Source of the DNA: Niveibacterium sp. 24ML
GTDB taxonomy: Bacteria > Pseudomonadota > Gammaproteobacteria > Burkholderiales > Rhodocyclaceae
DNA length: 64,000 nt
Reading direction: 5' to 3'
Assembly (NCBI RefSeq): GCF_026586805.1
Contig: NZ_JAPFHA010000012.1
Coordinates: 81,599-145,598 of the forward strand
Shown: in pieces, positions 44,329 through 53,932 of the stretch
How the letters are laid out: the number at the start of each line of letters is the position of its first letter
How positions within the stretch are numbered: the stretch's first letter is position 1
Translations under genes and position numbers: made by a program
Notes under the pieces: generated by a model
Told to the model about the DNA's origin: nothing
What the model saw: the letters and a program-made list of their open reading frames with translations, nothing else
The model's database searches: none

Positions 44329-45629
44329 GTCGTGACTTTCAGAGATGCCTTGGAGTGCTTGCTGTCGACCGCCGCGTCCCGGGCCTCCTGCTCCCACGCG
44401 CGCCGCGTGACCCAGTTGCGACTTGCGGCAGTCAGTACCAGCAGGTTGTAGGGCAGATCGAAGTAGGAAAGGCTCAGGAAGGCACCGCCCACAAGGTAAC
44501 CCACCAGGGCCACCTGGCACATCGCCCCCATATCAGCAGCCCAACGCGCCTCGGGCACCGCCGCGGCATGGCGCCGTAACCAGGCACCATCGCGCCAGGT
44601 CAGCCCCCACATCAACAAGAAGATGAAAAGCCCGACAAAGCCGTGTTCGCCCAGCACCTGGAAATAAATACTGTGGGCCGCGTGAACATCGGTTGGATTG
44701 GGTGCGTACTGCTGGAAGACGATCAGCGTATAGATCTGATAACCACCGCCGAAGAATCGGTCTTTCGCCAGGTTCCATGCCATCCACCAGGCATTGATCC
44801 GGCCCTGGGCCGACATGTCCTGTTGGTAGGTGCTGATCGTATTCATCCGGTCGGTCCACTCATCCGGCATGAAGATCACAAGAAGCGCGCCCGCCACCAC
44901 CATCGCAATGCCGCCGCCCAACTTGTTGGGACTCCGCAGCCAGAGGAAAAAGGCCATGGCCGCGATCGCCAGCAAGGCACCACGGGAGTGGCTGCCCAAA
45001 GCGGCCGCAGCCATCAGCAGCATTGCGACCGTAAACCCTCGACGAAACCACTTGCGGTCCGGCGGAAGCTGCATCTGCAGATACCGCATCAGCGGGATCG
45101 TGATGATGATCGCCAGCGCAATTTCGTTGTTCCCTTCGATGAAGGTACCCGACGGGCCCCAGACGCGAAAGCTGCCGCCTGTCAGGATGGTGAAGAGCCC
45201 GCCCTTGATGCCGAAATAGCCGATCGAGACCACGACGGTCCAGGTCAACCACTGAATATGCTTGCGCGAGATGATCAGCATGAGCGCCACAAGGATCATC
45301 ACGTCGATCTTCATGACGCGATCGAGCATCTCAAGGCTGCGATCCGGGAAGATCGAGAACGGGTAGGTGATGCACATCCAGATCATGAACACGAGCAGGG
45401 TGATGACCGAGCCCGATATGAACGGTTGCCTTCGGTCACGCGTCAGCAGCAATCCGACCAGCGTGCATCCGGCCATCAACGCCGCGAGCGGCAGATTGTC
45501 GAGATTCCAGCTGAGGCGGTGCGGATTCATGATCGAGATCCACGTCCACCCGATCACACCGAGCCACGGCTTTCGAAGGGCCGCAAGCGCCAGACCGATG
45601 ATCGGCAACAGAATCAGTAAATCACGCAT
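44325..45629 (-). CDS. O-antigen ligase/polymerase-type protein, exosortase A-associated
   Basis: Polytopic membrane protein of 434 residues with about 11 hydrophobic segments, of the Wzy/WaaL superfamily and the group linked to XrtA loci (IGWTWISIMNPHRLSWNL near the N-terminus is characteristic). A large periplasmic loop ends with PTDVHAAHSIYFQVLGEHGFVGL. It may polymerise the exopolysaccharide or ligate it to an acceptor, including sorted PEP-CTERM proteins. Located between a family 4 glycosyltransferase and a deacetylase. Confidence 0.9.
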   Translation of the reverse strand: MRDLLILLPIIGLALAALRKPWLGVIGWTWISIMNPHRLSWNLDNLPLAALMAGCTLVGLLLTRDRRQPFISGSVITLLVFMIWMCITYPFSIFPDRSLEMLDRVMKIDVMILVALMLIISRKHIQWLTWTVVVSIGYFGIKGGLFTILTGGSFRVWGPSGTFIEGNNEIALAIIITIPLMRYLQMQLPPDRKWFRRGFTVAMLLMAAAALGSHSRGALLAIAAMAFFLWLRSPNKLGGGIAMVVAGALLVIFMPDEWTDRMNTISTYQQDMSAQGRINAWWMAWNLAKDRFFGGGYQIYTLIVFQQYAPNPTDVHAAHSIYFQVLGEHGFVGLFIFLLMWGLTWRDGAWLRRHAAAVPEARWAADMGAMCQVALVGYLVGGAFLSLSYFDLPYNLLVLTAASRNWVTRRAWEQEARDAAVDSKHSKASLKVTT

Positions 45630-45638
45630 GTCCGAACC

Positions 45639-46835
45639 TCAATCCGGGGCGGCGCCGCGAATGATGGCAAAGAGTGCGACTTGCGCATCCGTCGTGGGCC
45701 CCCACGCGAAGCCTTCGGCATAGCGCCGAACCGCATGGCGGTCGGGGCAGCGCGCGAACAAGCGGGTCACCCCTGCGGCAATCGCCTTGGCATCGCGACG
45801 CTCCAGAAGCTCGCCAGCTTCGGGGCTGGCGACCACTTCAGGCGTACCCCAGATTCGCGTTGCGACGACTGGTGTGCCACAGGCCATGCTTTCAAGCAGC
45901 ACATTCGCCCAGCCCTCACGACTGGAGGCAAGAATCAAGGCGTCCGCCGCGCTGTACCAACGCGCAAGCTCGGTGTTCGGTCTGGCGCCAGCGAATACCA
46001 CCCGGCCAGCAAGCCCCTTGTCGTTTGCCAATGCGCGCAGGCGCGCACGCTCTTCGCCGTCGCCCACGATCACCAGCGTCACATCGGGCAGATCGTCGAG
46101 CGCTTCAATGGCAAGGTGGTGGCCCTTGCGCTCAACCAGATGCCCCACTGACAGGACGATCCGGCCCTGCAATGGCAAGCCCAGCACGGCGCGACTTTCG
46201 GCCTGATCTTGCGGCGCAAAGCGCTGCAAGTCGACGCCGTTGCGCATCACATGCAGGCGCTTTCCGTCGGCACCGAGATCGCGCAACACATCCATCAAGG
46301 CCTTGCAGACCCCGATGGAGCCATCCGCCTGTGCGGCCGTCCATTGAATCATGCGCCGCGGCAAGGGATAGTCGGGAATCAGGTTGAGATCGGTACCACG
46401 GGCAGTCACCACAAACGGTTTCTTGAACCAGCGCGCAAGCAGCGCCGCCGCCACGCCATCCGGGTAGTAGTAATGGGCGTCGATCAAATCAAAATCGAAA
46501 CCCTCGTTGATCAGCCGCGCAATCGTCGCTCGCGCGCCGAGGGCGAGCGTCAACGGTGCCACGGTCATGCCAATCTTGGGCGGCAAGAAATAGCGAGGAT
46601 GGTGCACGTGCACGCCGTCGCGCGACTCGAACGCCGGCGTAGACGCCATTCGGGCCCAATCGCCAAAACGCCTGTTGCGCGACGGAAACCAGGGCACCGG
46701 AGCGACGACCTGGGTTTCGACCTGGCCGCTCTTGAGCAGCTCGCGCAGGCGGGTTTCAACAAACACGCCATGCGTCGGTCTCGCCGAACTGGGGAACAGC
46801 GTCGAAAACAGCAAGGTGCGGATCGGGCGACTCAC
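45639..46835 (-). CDS. Glycosyltransferase family 4
   Basis: GT-B transferase of 398 residues: N-terminal LLFSTLFPSSARPTHGVFVETRLREL, the FDLIDAHYYYPDGVAAALLAR acceptor segment, donor domain VLSVGHLVERKGHHLAIEAL and the EX7E-type motif SREGWANVLLESMACGTPVVAT. In the core operon, overlapping the upstream glycosyltransferase by ATGA. Likely adds a sugar to the lipid-linked unit. Sugar donor not deducible. Confidence 0.9.
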   Translation of the reverse strand: MSRPIRTLLFSTLFPSSARPTHGVFVETRLRELLKSGQVETQVVAPVPWFPSRNRRFGDWARMASTPAFESRDGVHVHHPRYFLPPKIGMTVAPLTLALGARATIARLINEGFDFDLIDAHYYYPDGVAAALLARWFKKPFVVTARGTDLNLIPDYPLPRRMIQWTAAQADGSIGVCKALMDVLRDLGADGKRLHVMRNGVDLQRFAPQDQAESRAVLGLPLQGRIVLSVGHLVERKGHHLAIEALDDLPDVTLVIVGDGEERARLRALANDKGLAGRVVFAGARPNTELARWYSAADALILASSREGWANVLLESMACGTPVVATRIWGTPEVVASPEAGELLERRDAKAIAAGVTRLFARCPDRHAVRRYAEGFAWGPTTDAQVALFAIIRGAAPD

Positions 46836-48049
46836 GCGCGGACAGCCTCGCCGATCAGACGAGTATAGATGGACTGATAGCGCGCGACGCTGTTGCGCCA
46901 GGTCCGCTCGCGCTCGACAAACCGCCGCCCCGCCGCCTTGATCAAGGGCCAGCGCTCGGGCTCAGCAAGCAGACGGGCGGCCGCGTCCGCCAAGGCAACC
47001 GCGTTCCCCGCGCGGAACAGCACGCCCGTTTCGCCATCGCGCACAAGCTCGCGATGACCGCCAACGTCCGATGCCACGAATACCCGTTGCTGCGCCATGG
47101 CCTCTAGCGGCTTGAGCGGCGTCACAAGCTCGGTCAGGCGCATCGGATGACGCGGATAGACCAGCACGTCCACCAGGTCGTAGTAACGCCCCACATCCTC
47201 GTGCGGGACGCGGCCTGTAAACACGACCTTTTCCTGCAACCCCATTGCTGCGACCTGCTGCTTCAGATTGGCGTCCTGCGGCCCGCCGCCCACCAGCAGC
47301 ACCCGCGCGTTCGGCCTGCGTTTGAGGATGGCTGGCAGCGCTTCGAGCAACAGATCGAGACCCTCGTAGGCATAGAAGGAGCCGATGAAGCCGAGCACCT
47401 CCGCCCCCTCCAGGCCGAGTTGCCCCTTCAGGGCGAGATCGGGAGCCGCGCCGGCAGTGAAGGCCTCCGCATCCACCGCATTGGGAATCACCGTGACACG
47501 TTCAGAGGGGATGCCGCGCGCAACAATGTCTGCCCGCAAGCCCTCGCAAATGCAGGTCACGTGATCCACCCGCTTGAAGGCCCAAGTCTCAAGCGCGCGG
47601 GTCGCCCGATAGCGCAAGCTGCCTTCATGCGTGGTGCCGTGGTCGACCGCCGCATCTTCCCAGAAGGCCCGCACTTCATAGACGACGGGCAGCCCATGCC
47701 GGCGAGCCGCGCGAATTGCCGGAATGGCATTGAGCACCGGCGAATGCGCATGGAGAACCTGTGGCTTGAGTTCGACGATCAACTCGTCAAGACGGCGCTC
47801 GATCTGCCTCATCAACTCCAGCTCGCCCAACAAGGGCTTGCCCGACCACGCCGCGGTTGGTACGGGTGTTCGGTGAAAAACCAGCCCGTCGACAGTCTCG
47901 ACCGCAAGCTTGCACGTCCCCTGCTTCGGAGAGGTCAGGTGGTGGGTTTCCCAGCCCAGTCGCGCCTGCTCGCGCAAGATCGCAGCGGTGCGAAATGTGT
48001 AGCCGCTATGCAGCGGAATGGAATGGTCCAGAACGTGGAGAATGCGCAT
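46832..48049 (-). CDS. Exosortase A-associated glycosyltransferase (Daro_2409 type)
   Basis: Family 4 GT-B protein of 405 residues. MRILHVLDHSIPLHSGYTFRTAAILREQARLGWETHHLTSPKQG is characteristic of the glycosyltransferases found only in XrtA loci, followed by VVYEVRAFWEDAAVDHG. Donor domain: LGFIGSFYAYEGLDLLLEALPAI and the acidic motif RLTELVTPLKPLEAMAQQR. The start is one base after the amidotransferase stop (TGACATG), so the longer in-frame extension upstream is discarded. Confidence 0.92.
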   Translation of the reverse strand: MRILHVLDHSIPLHSGYTFRTAAILREQARLGWETHHLTSPKQGTCKLAVETVDGLVFHRTPVPTAAWSGKPLLGELELMRQIERRLDELIVELKPQVLHAHSPVLNAIPAIRAARRHGLPVVYEVRAFWEDAAVDHGTTHEGSLRYRATRALETWAFKRVDHVTCICEGLRADIVARGIPSERVTVIPNAVDAEAFTAGAAPDLALKGQLGLEGAEVLGFIGSFYAYEGLDLLLEALPAILKRRPNARVLLVGGGPQDANLKQQVAAMGLQEKVVFTGRVPHEDVGRYYDLVDVLVYPRHPMRLTELVTPLKPLEAMAQQRVFVASDVGGHRELVRDGETGVLFRAGNAVALADAAARLLAEPERWPLIKAAGRRFVERERTWRNSVARYQSIYTRLIGEAVRA

Positions 48050-48050
48050 G

Positions 48051-49979
48051 TCAGTTTGTCTTGCTGTTTGTAGCCGTGACCGCAATATCGCCCGACTGAT
48101 TGCGGAGGAATGCCTCAAACATCAGCAGCGCCCAGATTGAGGCACTGTAGTCCTTGACGCCGGCTTGATGGTCCGTCACCAGATGCTTCAGATAGGCCTG
48201 GTTGAACAAGCCGCTGTCGGCGAGCCGCTCGCCCAGCAGCGACTCCTTCACCCGTTCGCGTAACGGGCCACGGAACCAGCGCGCCAAGGGCACGGCAAAC
48301 CCCATCTTGGGCCGGTACAACACATCGTTCGGCAGGTAGGGTTCCATCGACTTCTTGAAGACGAACTTGCCTTCCATGCCGCGGAGCTTCAGGTCGGAAG
48401 GCAAGGTCGCGAGCCATTCGACAAGCTTGTGATCCATCAGCGGCTCGCGCACTTCGAGTGAGTGTGCCATCGAGGCACGATCGACCTTCGTGTTGATGTC
48501 ACCGACAAGATAGGTCTTGAGATCGAGGTACTGGATCAGCGCAAGCGGGTCATCGGTCCCGGCATGACGCGCATGGCGATGGAATACCTCAACAGCAGAG
48601 TAGCCCCCAAGCCGGGCGCGGTAAGCATCGCTGTAAAGCGCTCGCCGCTGGCTATCGCGCAACACTGACACCGTATGGAAATAGGCTTCCACCGAGTTGC
48701 GGGCAAGCGCCTCAAAGGTCGTCTTGGCACGGAATACCCTGGGAGCCCAATCCGCCTTTGGATAGAGCTTCCCCAACAGACCAAACACCGGCTTTCGCAC
48801 GCCCAGGGGCAAGGCGGAACGCATGCGCTCTTCCATTACATGGAGGCGATGCCGCCGATAGCCGCCCAGGCTCTCATCGCCGCCATCGCCCGACAAGGCC
48901 ACCGTCACCCGCTTGCGCGCAAGCTGGCATACGCGGTAGGTGGGAATCGCCGAACTATCCGCGTAAGGCTCGTCGTAGAGCCGCGCGAGTTCATCGATCA
49001 GGTCGAAGTCATCACTCGCGACCGTCTCCACGAGGTGATTGGTCGCGTAACGCTTGGCGACCATCGCCGCGAACTCGGATTCATTGAAGGCCGGATCATC
49101 AAAGGCAATCGAACAGGTATTCACCGGCTCCGATGAGAGATGAGCCATGGTGGCAACCACTGCGCTCGAATCGACCCCGCCGGACAAGAATGCGCCCAAG
49201 GGCACGTCTGCAATCATCCGCAGGCGAACCGACTCGCGCAAACGCTCAACCAGTTCTTCACACGCCTGCTCGACGCTCAGATGGTTGTCGCCGGTGAAGC
49301 GGACATCCCAATATGGCGCTGGCTCGCAACGTGTTGCGCCGCGTCGCAGCGTAAATGATTCACCGGGCGGCAGCTTGAACGCGCCGCGAAAGATGCAGCG
49401 CGGTTCCGGCACATAGCCCAGTGCGAAATAGTCCTCAACACACTCGGGTTCGATCTCGCGGCTGAAACCCGGGTGCGCCATCAGGGCCTTGAGCTCGGAT
49501 CCGAACAGGAAGGTTCCATCCGGGAGCAAGGTGTAGAACAAGGGTTTGACGCCGAGGCGATCCCGCGCGACGAACAGCGTCTCGCGCTTCCGATCCCAGA
49601 GCACGAACGCGAACATGCCCCGGAAACGGCCAACGCATGCTTCGCCCCAGGACTCCCAAGCATGCACGATCACTTCCGTATCACTATGCGTACGGAACTG
49701 GTGGCCGAGCGCCTTGAGTTCGGGAACCAGTTCCTGGAAGTTGTAGATCTCACCGTTGAAGACGACGATGACGGAACCATCCTCGTTCGCCAGCGGCTGC
49801 TGCCCGGAAGCCAGATCGATGATCGACAGTCGCCGGTGCGCGAGCGCGACGCCCGGTTCAAAGTGGAAGCCGGCCGCGTCGGGCCCTCGATGGCGCTGCA
49901 CATCGGCCATTTGCTCAAGGACCGCCCGGGGCAGCTCTCGCCGGCCCCGCGTATCAAACATTCCTGCGATCCCGCACAT
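48051..49979 (-). CDS. XrtA-associated glutamine amidotransferase (asparagine synthase type)
   Basis: Full-length class II amidotransferase of 642 residues. Starting at the second Met gives MCGIAGMFD with the catalytic Cys2. Glutaminase markers QRHRGPDAAG and FNGEIYNF, then a synthetase domain with SGGVDSSA near residue 265 and ALSGDGGDESLGGYRR. Asparagine synthase-like enzymes in XrtA loci probably amidate a sugar acid in the polysaccharide. Unlike the relative at 41547 it retains the Cys. Separated by about 70 bases from the next upstream gene. Confidence 0.93.
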   Translation of the reverse strand: MCGIAGMFDTRGRRELPRAVLEQMADVQRHRGPDAAGFHFEPGVALAHRRLSIIDLASGQQPLANEDGSVIVVFNGEIYNFQELVPELKALGHQFRTHSDTEVIVHAWESWGEACVGRFRGMFAFVLWDRKRETLFVARDRLGVKPLFYTLLPDGTFLFGSELKALMAHPGFSREIEPECVEDYFALGYVPEPRCIFRGAFKLPPGESFTLRRGATRCEPAPYWDVRFTGDNHLSVEQACEELVERLRESVRLRMIADVPLGAFLSGGVDSSAVVATMAHLSSEPVNTCSIAFDDPAFNESEFAAMVAKRYATNHLVETVASDDFDLIDELARLYDEPYADSSAIPTYRVCQLARKRVTVALSGDGGDESLGGYRRHRLHVMEERMRSALPLGVRKPVFGLLGKLYPKADWAPRVFRAKTTFEALARNSVEAYFHTVSVLRDSQRRALYSDAYRARLGGYSAVEVFHRHARHAGTDDPLALIQYLDLKTYLVGDINTKVDRASMAHSLEVREPLMDHKLVEWLATLPSDLKLRGMEGKFVFKKSMEPYLPNDVLYRPKMGFAVPLARWFRGPLRERVKESLLGERLADSGLFNQAYLKHLVTDHQAGVKDYSASIWALLMFEAFLRNQSGDIAVTATNSKTN

Positions 49980-50047
49980 TTCTGCCAATCCTCAATTCAA
50001 AGCGCGGCCAGGCGCGCTCAGTTACATGTCGGACAATGCCCGATGAC

Positions 50048-51169
50048 TCAAGCCAGCAAGCGCGAATACAGTTGGTCGTAGCCAGCGACCATCGCATCAA
50101 GGCTGAAAGCGGATTCAATTCTTGCTCGCCCTGCCCGCCCATGTTCGCGGGTGCGTACACGATCACCCGCATAGGCCGCCAGTGCGTCTGCCAAGGCCAC
50201 CGGATCTTGCGCCGGCACCAGGTCGCCGCAGGTGCCCGCCACTACCAGCTCGGGGTTGCCCCCCACGTCGGTTGCAACAACCGGCAAACCACTCGCCATT
50301 GCTTCAAGGACGGTATTCGAAATGCCCTCGGCAATTGAGGGCAACGCGAAAAGGTCGAAACTTCGCATCACATCTGGCACATCCGCGCGCTCACCAGCCA
50401 ACCAGACGCGATCGCCCAAGTCATGCGCCCGCACTTCCGCTTCGATCGCGGCACGCGAGCCGCCTTCGCCCGCAATCACCAAACGGGCAGCAGTGTGTGA
50501 CGAGGCAAGGCGGGCGAACGCACGGACCAAGCCAACCTGATCCTTGACTGCCTGCAAGCGCCCAACCGTACCAATGACGAACAATGACGGATCATTGAAG
50601 GGCGATCCGCTCAAACCGACACGAGGCCCTGCGGCAGGCGCAAACCGAACCGAATCAACGCCGTTGCACAGCAGGCTGACCCTGCCTTGCGCAATGCCAA
50701 CGCGCTCGGTGAGATAGTTCTTCAGCTCGCGAGAGAGCGCAATGTAATGCGTCACGAAGGGGCTGTAGGCCCGCCGCACCCAACGCGGCTTGGCGCGCGA
50801 ACCATCGGGATCATCCACATCGCGCCCATGTTCGCCGTGCACGCGCACAGCAACCCCGGCCGCCCAGGCAGGCACCGACATTTCCAGCGCAGCAAGATTC
50901 CGGGTATGGACGACGGCGGGCCGCAGACGACGCAAGGTCTGGAAGACCTTGGGGAACTCACGAACGCCCGGTCCTGGCGGCTTGTGAAGCTCGATCACCT
51001 CCAGGTCGCGCCGCGCGATGCGCGCAACAAACGCCGGATCCACGTCGGTCAGGGAAATGATCGCGTGGCGATAACGGTCGTGCGGCAAGCGATTGATCAG
51101 GTTAACCATGCCGTTTTCAAGGCCGCCAACCTTGAAGCTGAAAACGATATGGGCGATCAGTGGCGCCAT
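50048..51169 (-). CDS. XrtA-associated sugar transferase (Stp2 type)
   Basis: GT-B family 4 transferase of 373 residues with the XrtA-linked start IAHIVFSFKVGGLENGMVNLINRLP; then VVHTRNLAALEMSVPAWAAG, donor domain IGTVGRLQAVKDQVGLVRAF, and the EX7E motif IAEGISNTVLEAMASGLPVVATDVGG. It lies directly downstream of xrtA (stop/start share a base at 51169), a pairing usual in these loci. It probably acts in repeat-unit assembly. Confidence 0.92.
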   Translation of the reverse strand: MAPLIAHIVFSFKVGGLENGMVNLINRLPHDRYRHAIISLTDVDPAFVARIARRDLEVIELHKPPGPGVREFPKVFQTLRRLRPAVVHTRNLAALEMSVPAWAAGVAVRVHGEHGRDVDDPDGSRAKPRWVRRAYSPFVTHYIALSRELKNYLTERVGIAQGRVSLLCNGVDSVRFAPAAGPRVGLSGSPFNDPSLFVIGTVGRLQAVKDQVGLVRAFARLASSHTAARLVIAGEGGSRAAIEAEVRAHDLGDRVWLAGERADVPDVMRSFDLFALPSIAEGISNTVLEAMASGLPVVATDVGGNPELVVAGTCGDLVPAQDPVALADALAAYAGDRVRTREHGRAGRARIESAFSLDAMVAGYDQLYSRLLA

Positions 51170-52713
51170 CAGCGACGCGGCGCCTCACGCAACACGCGAT
51201 TGATCTCGCCCTCATGCGCAGCAACAAACTGCTCAACCAGGCGACGCGTGCTGGAATTGGCTTCGCTCTGCCGTGCGTAGAGGATCACCGCAGCCGAATC
51301 GTCCGGCCGTCGCGCAAAGCGGTCCTTCACCAACGCGAGCTTGGCGCGCTTCGAATCCGCCGTCGTCGAATCGCCCAGCCAGAACCACGACCATACCTCA
51401 AGTCGATCGGCCGGCTGGCGCAGCAGACGCGTGCGCCGCACATCGATGCCACTGCCGATTTGCTCGGTTTCAGCGCCAATCTCGCGCCAGTATTTATCCT
51501 CGGCAGTCACCAGCCGGTTATCCCACTGCACCAGCTCCCGGCCCGGTGTCTGCTGGGCGTAATACGCGATGAAGAGCGTCAGCTCATCGTTACCGTGGCG
51601 ATAGGTTTGCACGATACGGGCACGCTCACCTGCATAGCTCGGCCGCCAATTCGCGACCGGAAGCTCTCCAACGCTCACCCATCCGGGTGCAGCGCACGGC
51701 ACGTCGAGTTGGTAAGACGCGGCGCCGGGCGTTGTCGCCAGCCAGCGCTCCGCTGGCGGCCAGATCGCCGCCACCACAAAGACGGCCAGCAACGCTGCGC
51801 CGATTCGCGCCATCGATACGGGCTGCGCTACGCCCGCCGCGGCGGACGCCGGCGGTGCAAAATCAGCCTCAGGTTCGCGCCAGAGGGCGCCAACCCAGAA
51901 CAGCGCGGCAATCACCACACCAAAGAAGAGCCAGCCATAGATGAGGTGATCGACGCCTGTCGCAATCTTGTTGTCGGAAAGATGGCCCAGCATGACGATG
52001 ATGTAGGCACGCAGCCAGTTCGCCAGCAAAGGCACCAGGACCGCGGCCAGGATGAACAGCGCGCGACGTCGCAGCGAACGATAGTTGAGCCAGGCAAACA
52101 GGAAGCCGACCATCACCGATGCGATCAGGTATCGAATGCCGCTGCAGGCCTCAACCACCGACCAGGAGCCACTGGGGATGATGAAAGAGTTGCCTTCGCG
52201 AAACACCGGCACCCCCGTAAGGCGCAAGGCCGATACGGTGAAGTCAGCCGTGTGGTTCATCAGCGCGGGAACCATGAATTCCCCGAACGGCACGCCGAAA
52301 AAGATGAACGCCAGCGGGAACACTGCCTGCCATGCAAGGGTATGGCCCCAGACAACCCACACCGCCGACACCAGCATGCCTGCGAGTGCAAAATGTGACA
52401 GCGCCGCAACGCTCGCACTCTCACCGATCAGCCACGCGAAACCCGACAAAAGAAGCGGAATCAGGGGCAGACTCGATGGCCGCATCGGCGTTTCAGCCAG
52501 CTGCCAGCGCATGCCCCAGAGCAACCAGAGCGAGATCGGCAGCACAACCAGACCATGGGCGAAGGTTTCCGAACGCCACCAGATCGACGCAACGGCCGCG
52601 GCGGTTGAGTAAAAGACGCCGGTCACGATGGCAAAGGCAAGCAAGCCAGCAAGCGCGATCTGGCGGAGCCGAGCAGCCGATGCGGGGTCCATGCGTACTT
52701 CAGGCGTAGTCAT
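51169..52713 (-). CDS. xrtA: Exosortase A fused to an EpsI domain
   Basis: Inner-membrane Cys transpeptidase-like protein of 514 residues. The exosortase part (1-270) has eight or so hydrophobic segments and the sortase-like triad Cys190 (VVEACSGIRYL), Arg235 (NWLRAYIIVM) and His256 (DHLIYGW). It recognises PEP-CTERM tails and is thought to transfer proteins to an exopolysaccharide-linked target. A C-terminal EpsI domain (about 310-510: SYQLDVPCAAPGWVSV, YRHGNDELTLFIAYYAQQ) is fused, in place of a separate epsI gene. One-base overlaps on both sides. Confidence 0.95.
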   Translation of the reverse strand: MTTPEVRMDPASAARLRQIALAGLLAFAIVTGVFYSTAAAVASIWWRSETFAHGLVVLPISLWLLWGMRWQLAETPMRPSSLPLIPLLLSGFAWLIGESASVAALSHFALAGMLVSAVWVVWGHTLAWQAVFPLAFIFFGVPFGEFMVPALMNHTADFTVSALRLTGVPVFREGNSFIIPSGSWSVVEACSGIRYLIASVMVGFLFAWLNYRSLRRRALFILAAVLVPLLANWLRAYIIVMLGHLSDNKIATGVDHLIYGWLFFGVVIAALFWVGALWREPEADFAPPASAAAGVAQPVSMARIGAALLAVFVVAAIWPPAERWLATTPGAASYQLDVPCAAPGWVSVGELPVANWRPSYAGERARIVQTYRHGNDELTLFIAYYAQQTPGRELVQWDNRLVTAEDKYWREIGAETEQIGSGIDVRRTRLLRQPADRLEVWSWFWLGDSTTADSKRAKLALVKDRFARRPDDSAAVILYARQSEANSSTRRLVEQFVAAHEGEINRVLREAPRR

Positions 52714-53924
52714 CAGGCAAGGCGCTCCTGCATCAGCGGCACAAGTTTCAGAAGGTGGGCCTCCCAGCTATACCGGGTCACGACACACTCGCGTGCTGCA
52801 ACGCCGATCCTGGCCGCGCGCGCAGCATCAGCAAGGACGCCGCGAATCGCGCTGACATACGAGGGCGCATCGCTCGCCACCAGCAGCTCTTCGCCATCAC
52901 GCGCATCAATCCCGAGGGCGGCATCGGGCGAAGCGATGACGGGACGCGCCATCGCCATCGCTTCAAGCACCTTGTTCTGGATGCCGCGTGCGATCCGCAA
53001 AGGCGCCACCACGACTGCGCCGTACTGCAGATAGGGGCGAACGTCGGGCACGGTACCAGTCACCCGGATCCGCGAGTCCTGAGCCAGCGCCAACACCTGC
53101 GCCGAGGGATTCATCCCCACGATCCAGAAGCGCAGGCTCGCATCGAACTCGGCCAAGGCTGGCCAGACTTCCTGCGCGAACCAGGTGACCGCATCGATGT
53201 TGGGCCAGTAATCCATTGCCCCGGTGAACACAACCGCTCGCGTTGCACTGTCAAACGGCGAGGCGCGGCTCACATCGGCCGAAAAGAAATCTGCATCCAC
53301 CCCGTTGCTGATGCCATGCACGGCAGCGGCGCATTCGGGAGCAAGTTTTCTGAACAACGCAGCCTCTGCGTCGGAGACAAAGGTCACCGCGCGCGCCAGC
53401 CCTGCGGCACGGCGTTCGTAGGCGAGCAGCTTGCGGCCTTCACGCCGGTAGATCCAGGCGATCGGGCCGTGGTGCTTGTCGGCATAGTCAAGCCACTTGG
53501 CCGAATCCACATCGCAGTAGTCGGCCAGCGTGCTGAGCTCGGGGTGCGCTTCGACGTACTGCATCATTGCCGAGCAAAAGACGGCCGCCTCGCGGATGCC
53601 CTGCTCTGCCACCACCCGCGCCACCCAGTCGGCCAGCGGCTTGCTGCGGTAGTACGCGAGCGTGAGCGCTTCGCCTGTCGCAAGGCCGCGCAGGCTGCCG
53701 ATCCGCGCCGCACGCGGCGAGAGGCGCTCGCAATGCACGGCTTCGCACCACTGCGACAGGGCGTCGACGTATTGCTCATCTGCCGCATCGTCAATGAACG
53801 TCGCGAGGAATACGCGGTAGTGACGCGCAAAGTGCCTCAGCAAATTGAACGAACGGACTTTGTCGCCCTTGTTCGGCGGATACGGAATCCGGTGCACCAG
53901 ATAGAGCAGCGGGGGTTTGCTCAT
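52713..53924 (-). CDS. XrtA-associated sugar transferase (Stp1 type)
   Basis: GT-B transferase of 403 residues with the group start LLYLVHRIPYPPNKGDKVRSFNLLRHFARHYRVFLATFIDD. Further segments are DYCDVDSAKWLDYA and, in the donor domain, VVFTGAMDYWPNIDAVTWFAQEVWP and APLRIARGIQNKVLEAMAMARPVIAS. This is the other usual companion of xrtA. It starts 9 bases after the FemAB gene. Confidence 0.93.
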   Translation of the reverse strand: MSKPPLLYLVHRIPYPPNKGDKVRSFNLLRHFARHYRVFLATFIDDAADEQYVDALSQWCEAVHCERLSPRAARIGSLRGLATGEALTLAYYRSKPLADWVARVVAEQGIREAAVFCSAMMQYVEAHPELSTLADYCDVDSAKWLDYADKHHGPIAWIYRREGRKLLAYERRAAGLARAVTFVSDAEAALFRKLAPECAAAVHGISNGVDADFFSADVSRASPFDSATRAVVFTGAMDYWPNIDAVTWFAQEVWPALAEFDASLRFWIVGMNPSAQVLALAQDSRIRVTGTVPDVRPYLQYGAVVVAPLRIARGIQNKVLEAMAMARPVIASPDAALGIDARDGEELLVASDAPSYVSAIRGVLADAARAARIGVAARECVVTRYSWEAHLLKLVPLMQERLA

Positions 53925-53932
53925 CAGCGCGC

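Noticed and set aside
44643..45620. 325-codon plus-strand frame opposite the O-antigen ligase-type gene
   Set aside because: Charged Arg/His/Asp-rich translation typical of the antisense of a membrane protein; lies wholly inside a supported gene.
47147..48073. 308-codon plus-strand frame opposite the Daro_2409-type glycosyltransferase
   Set aside because: No domain, no ribosome site, fully antisense to a conserved gene.
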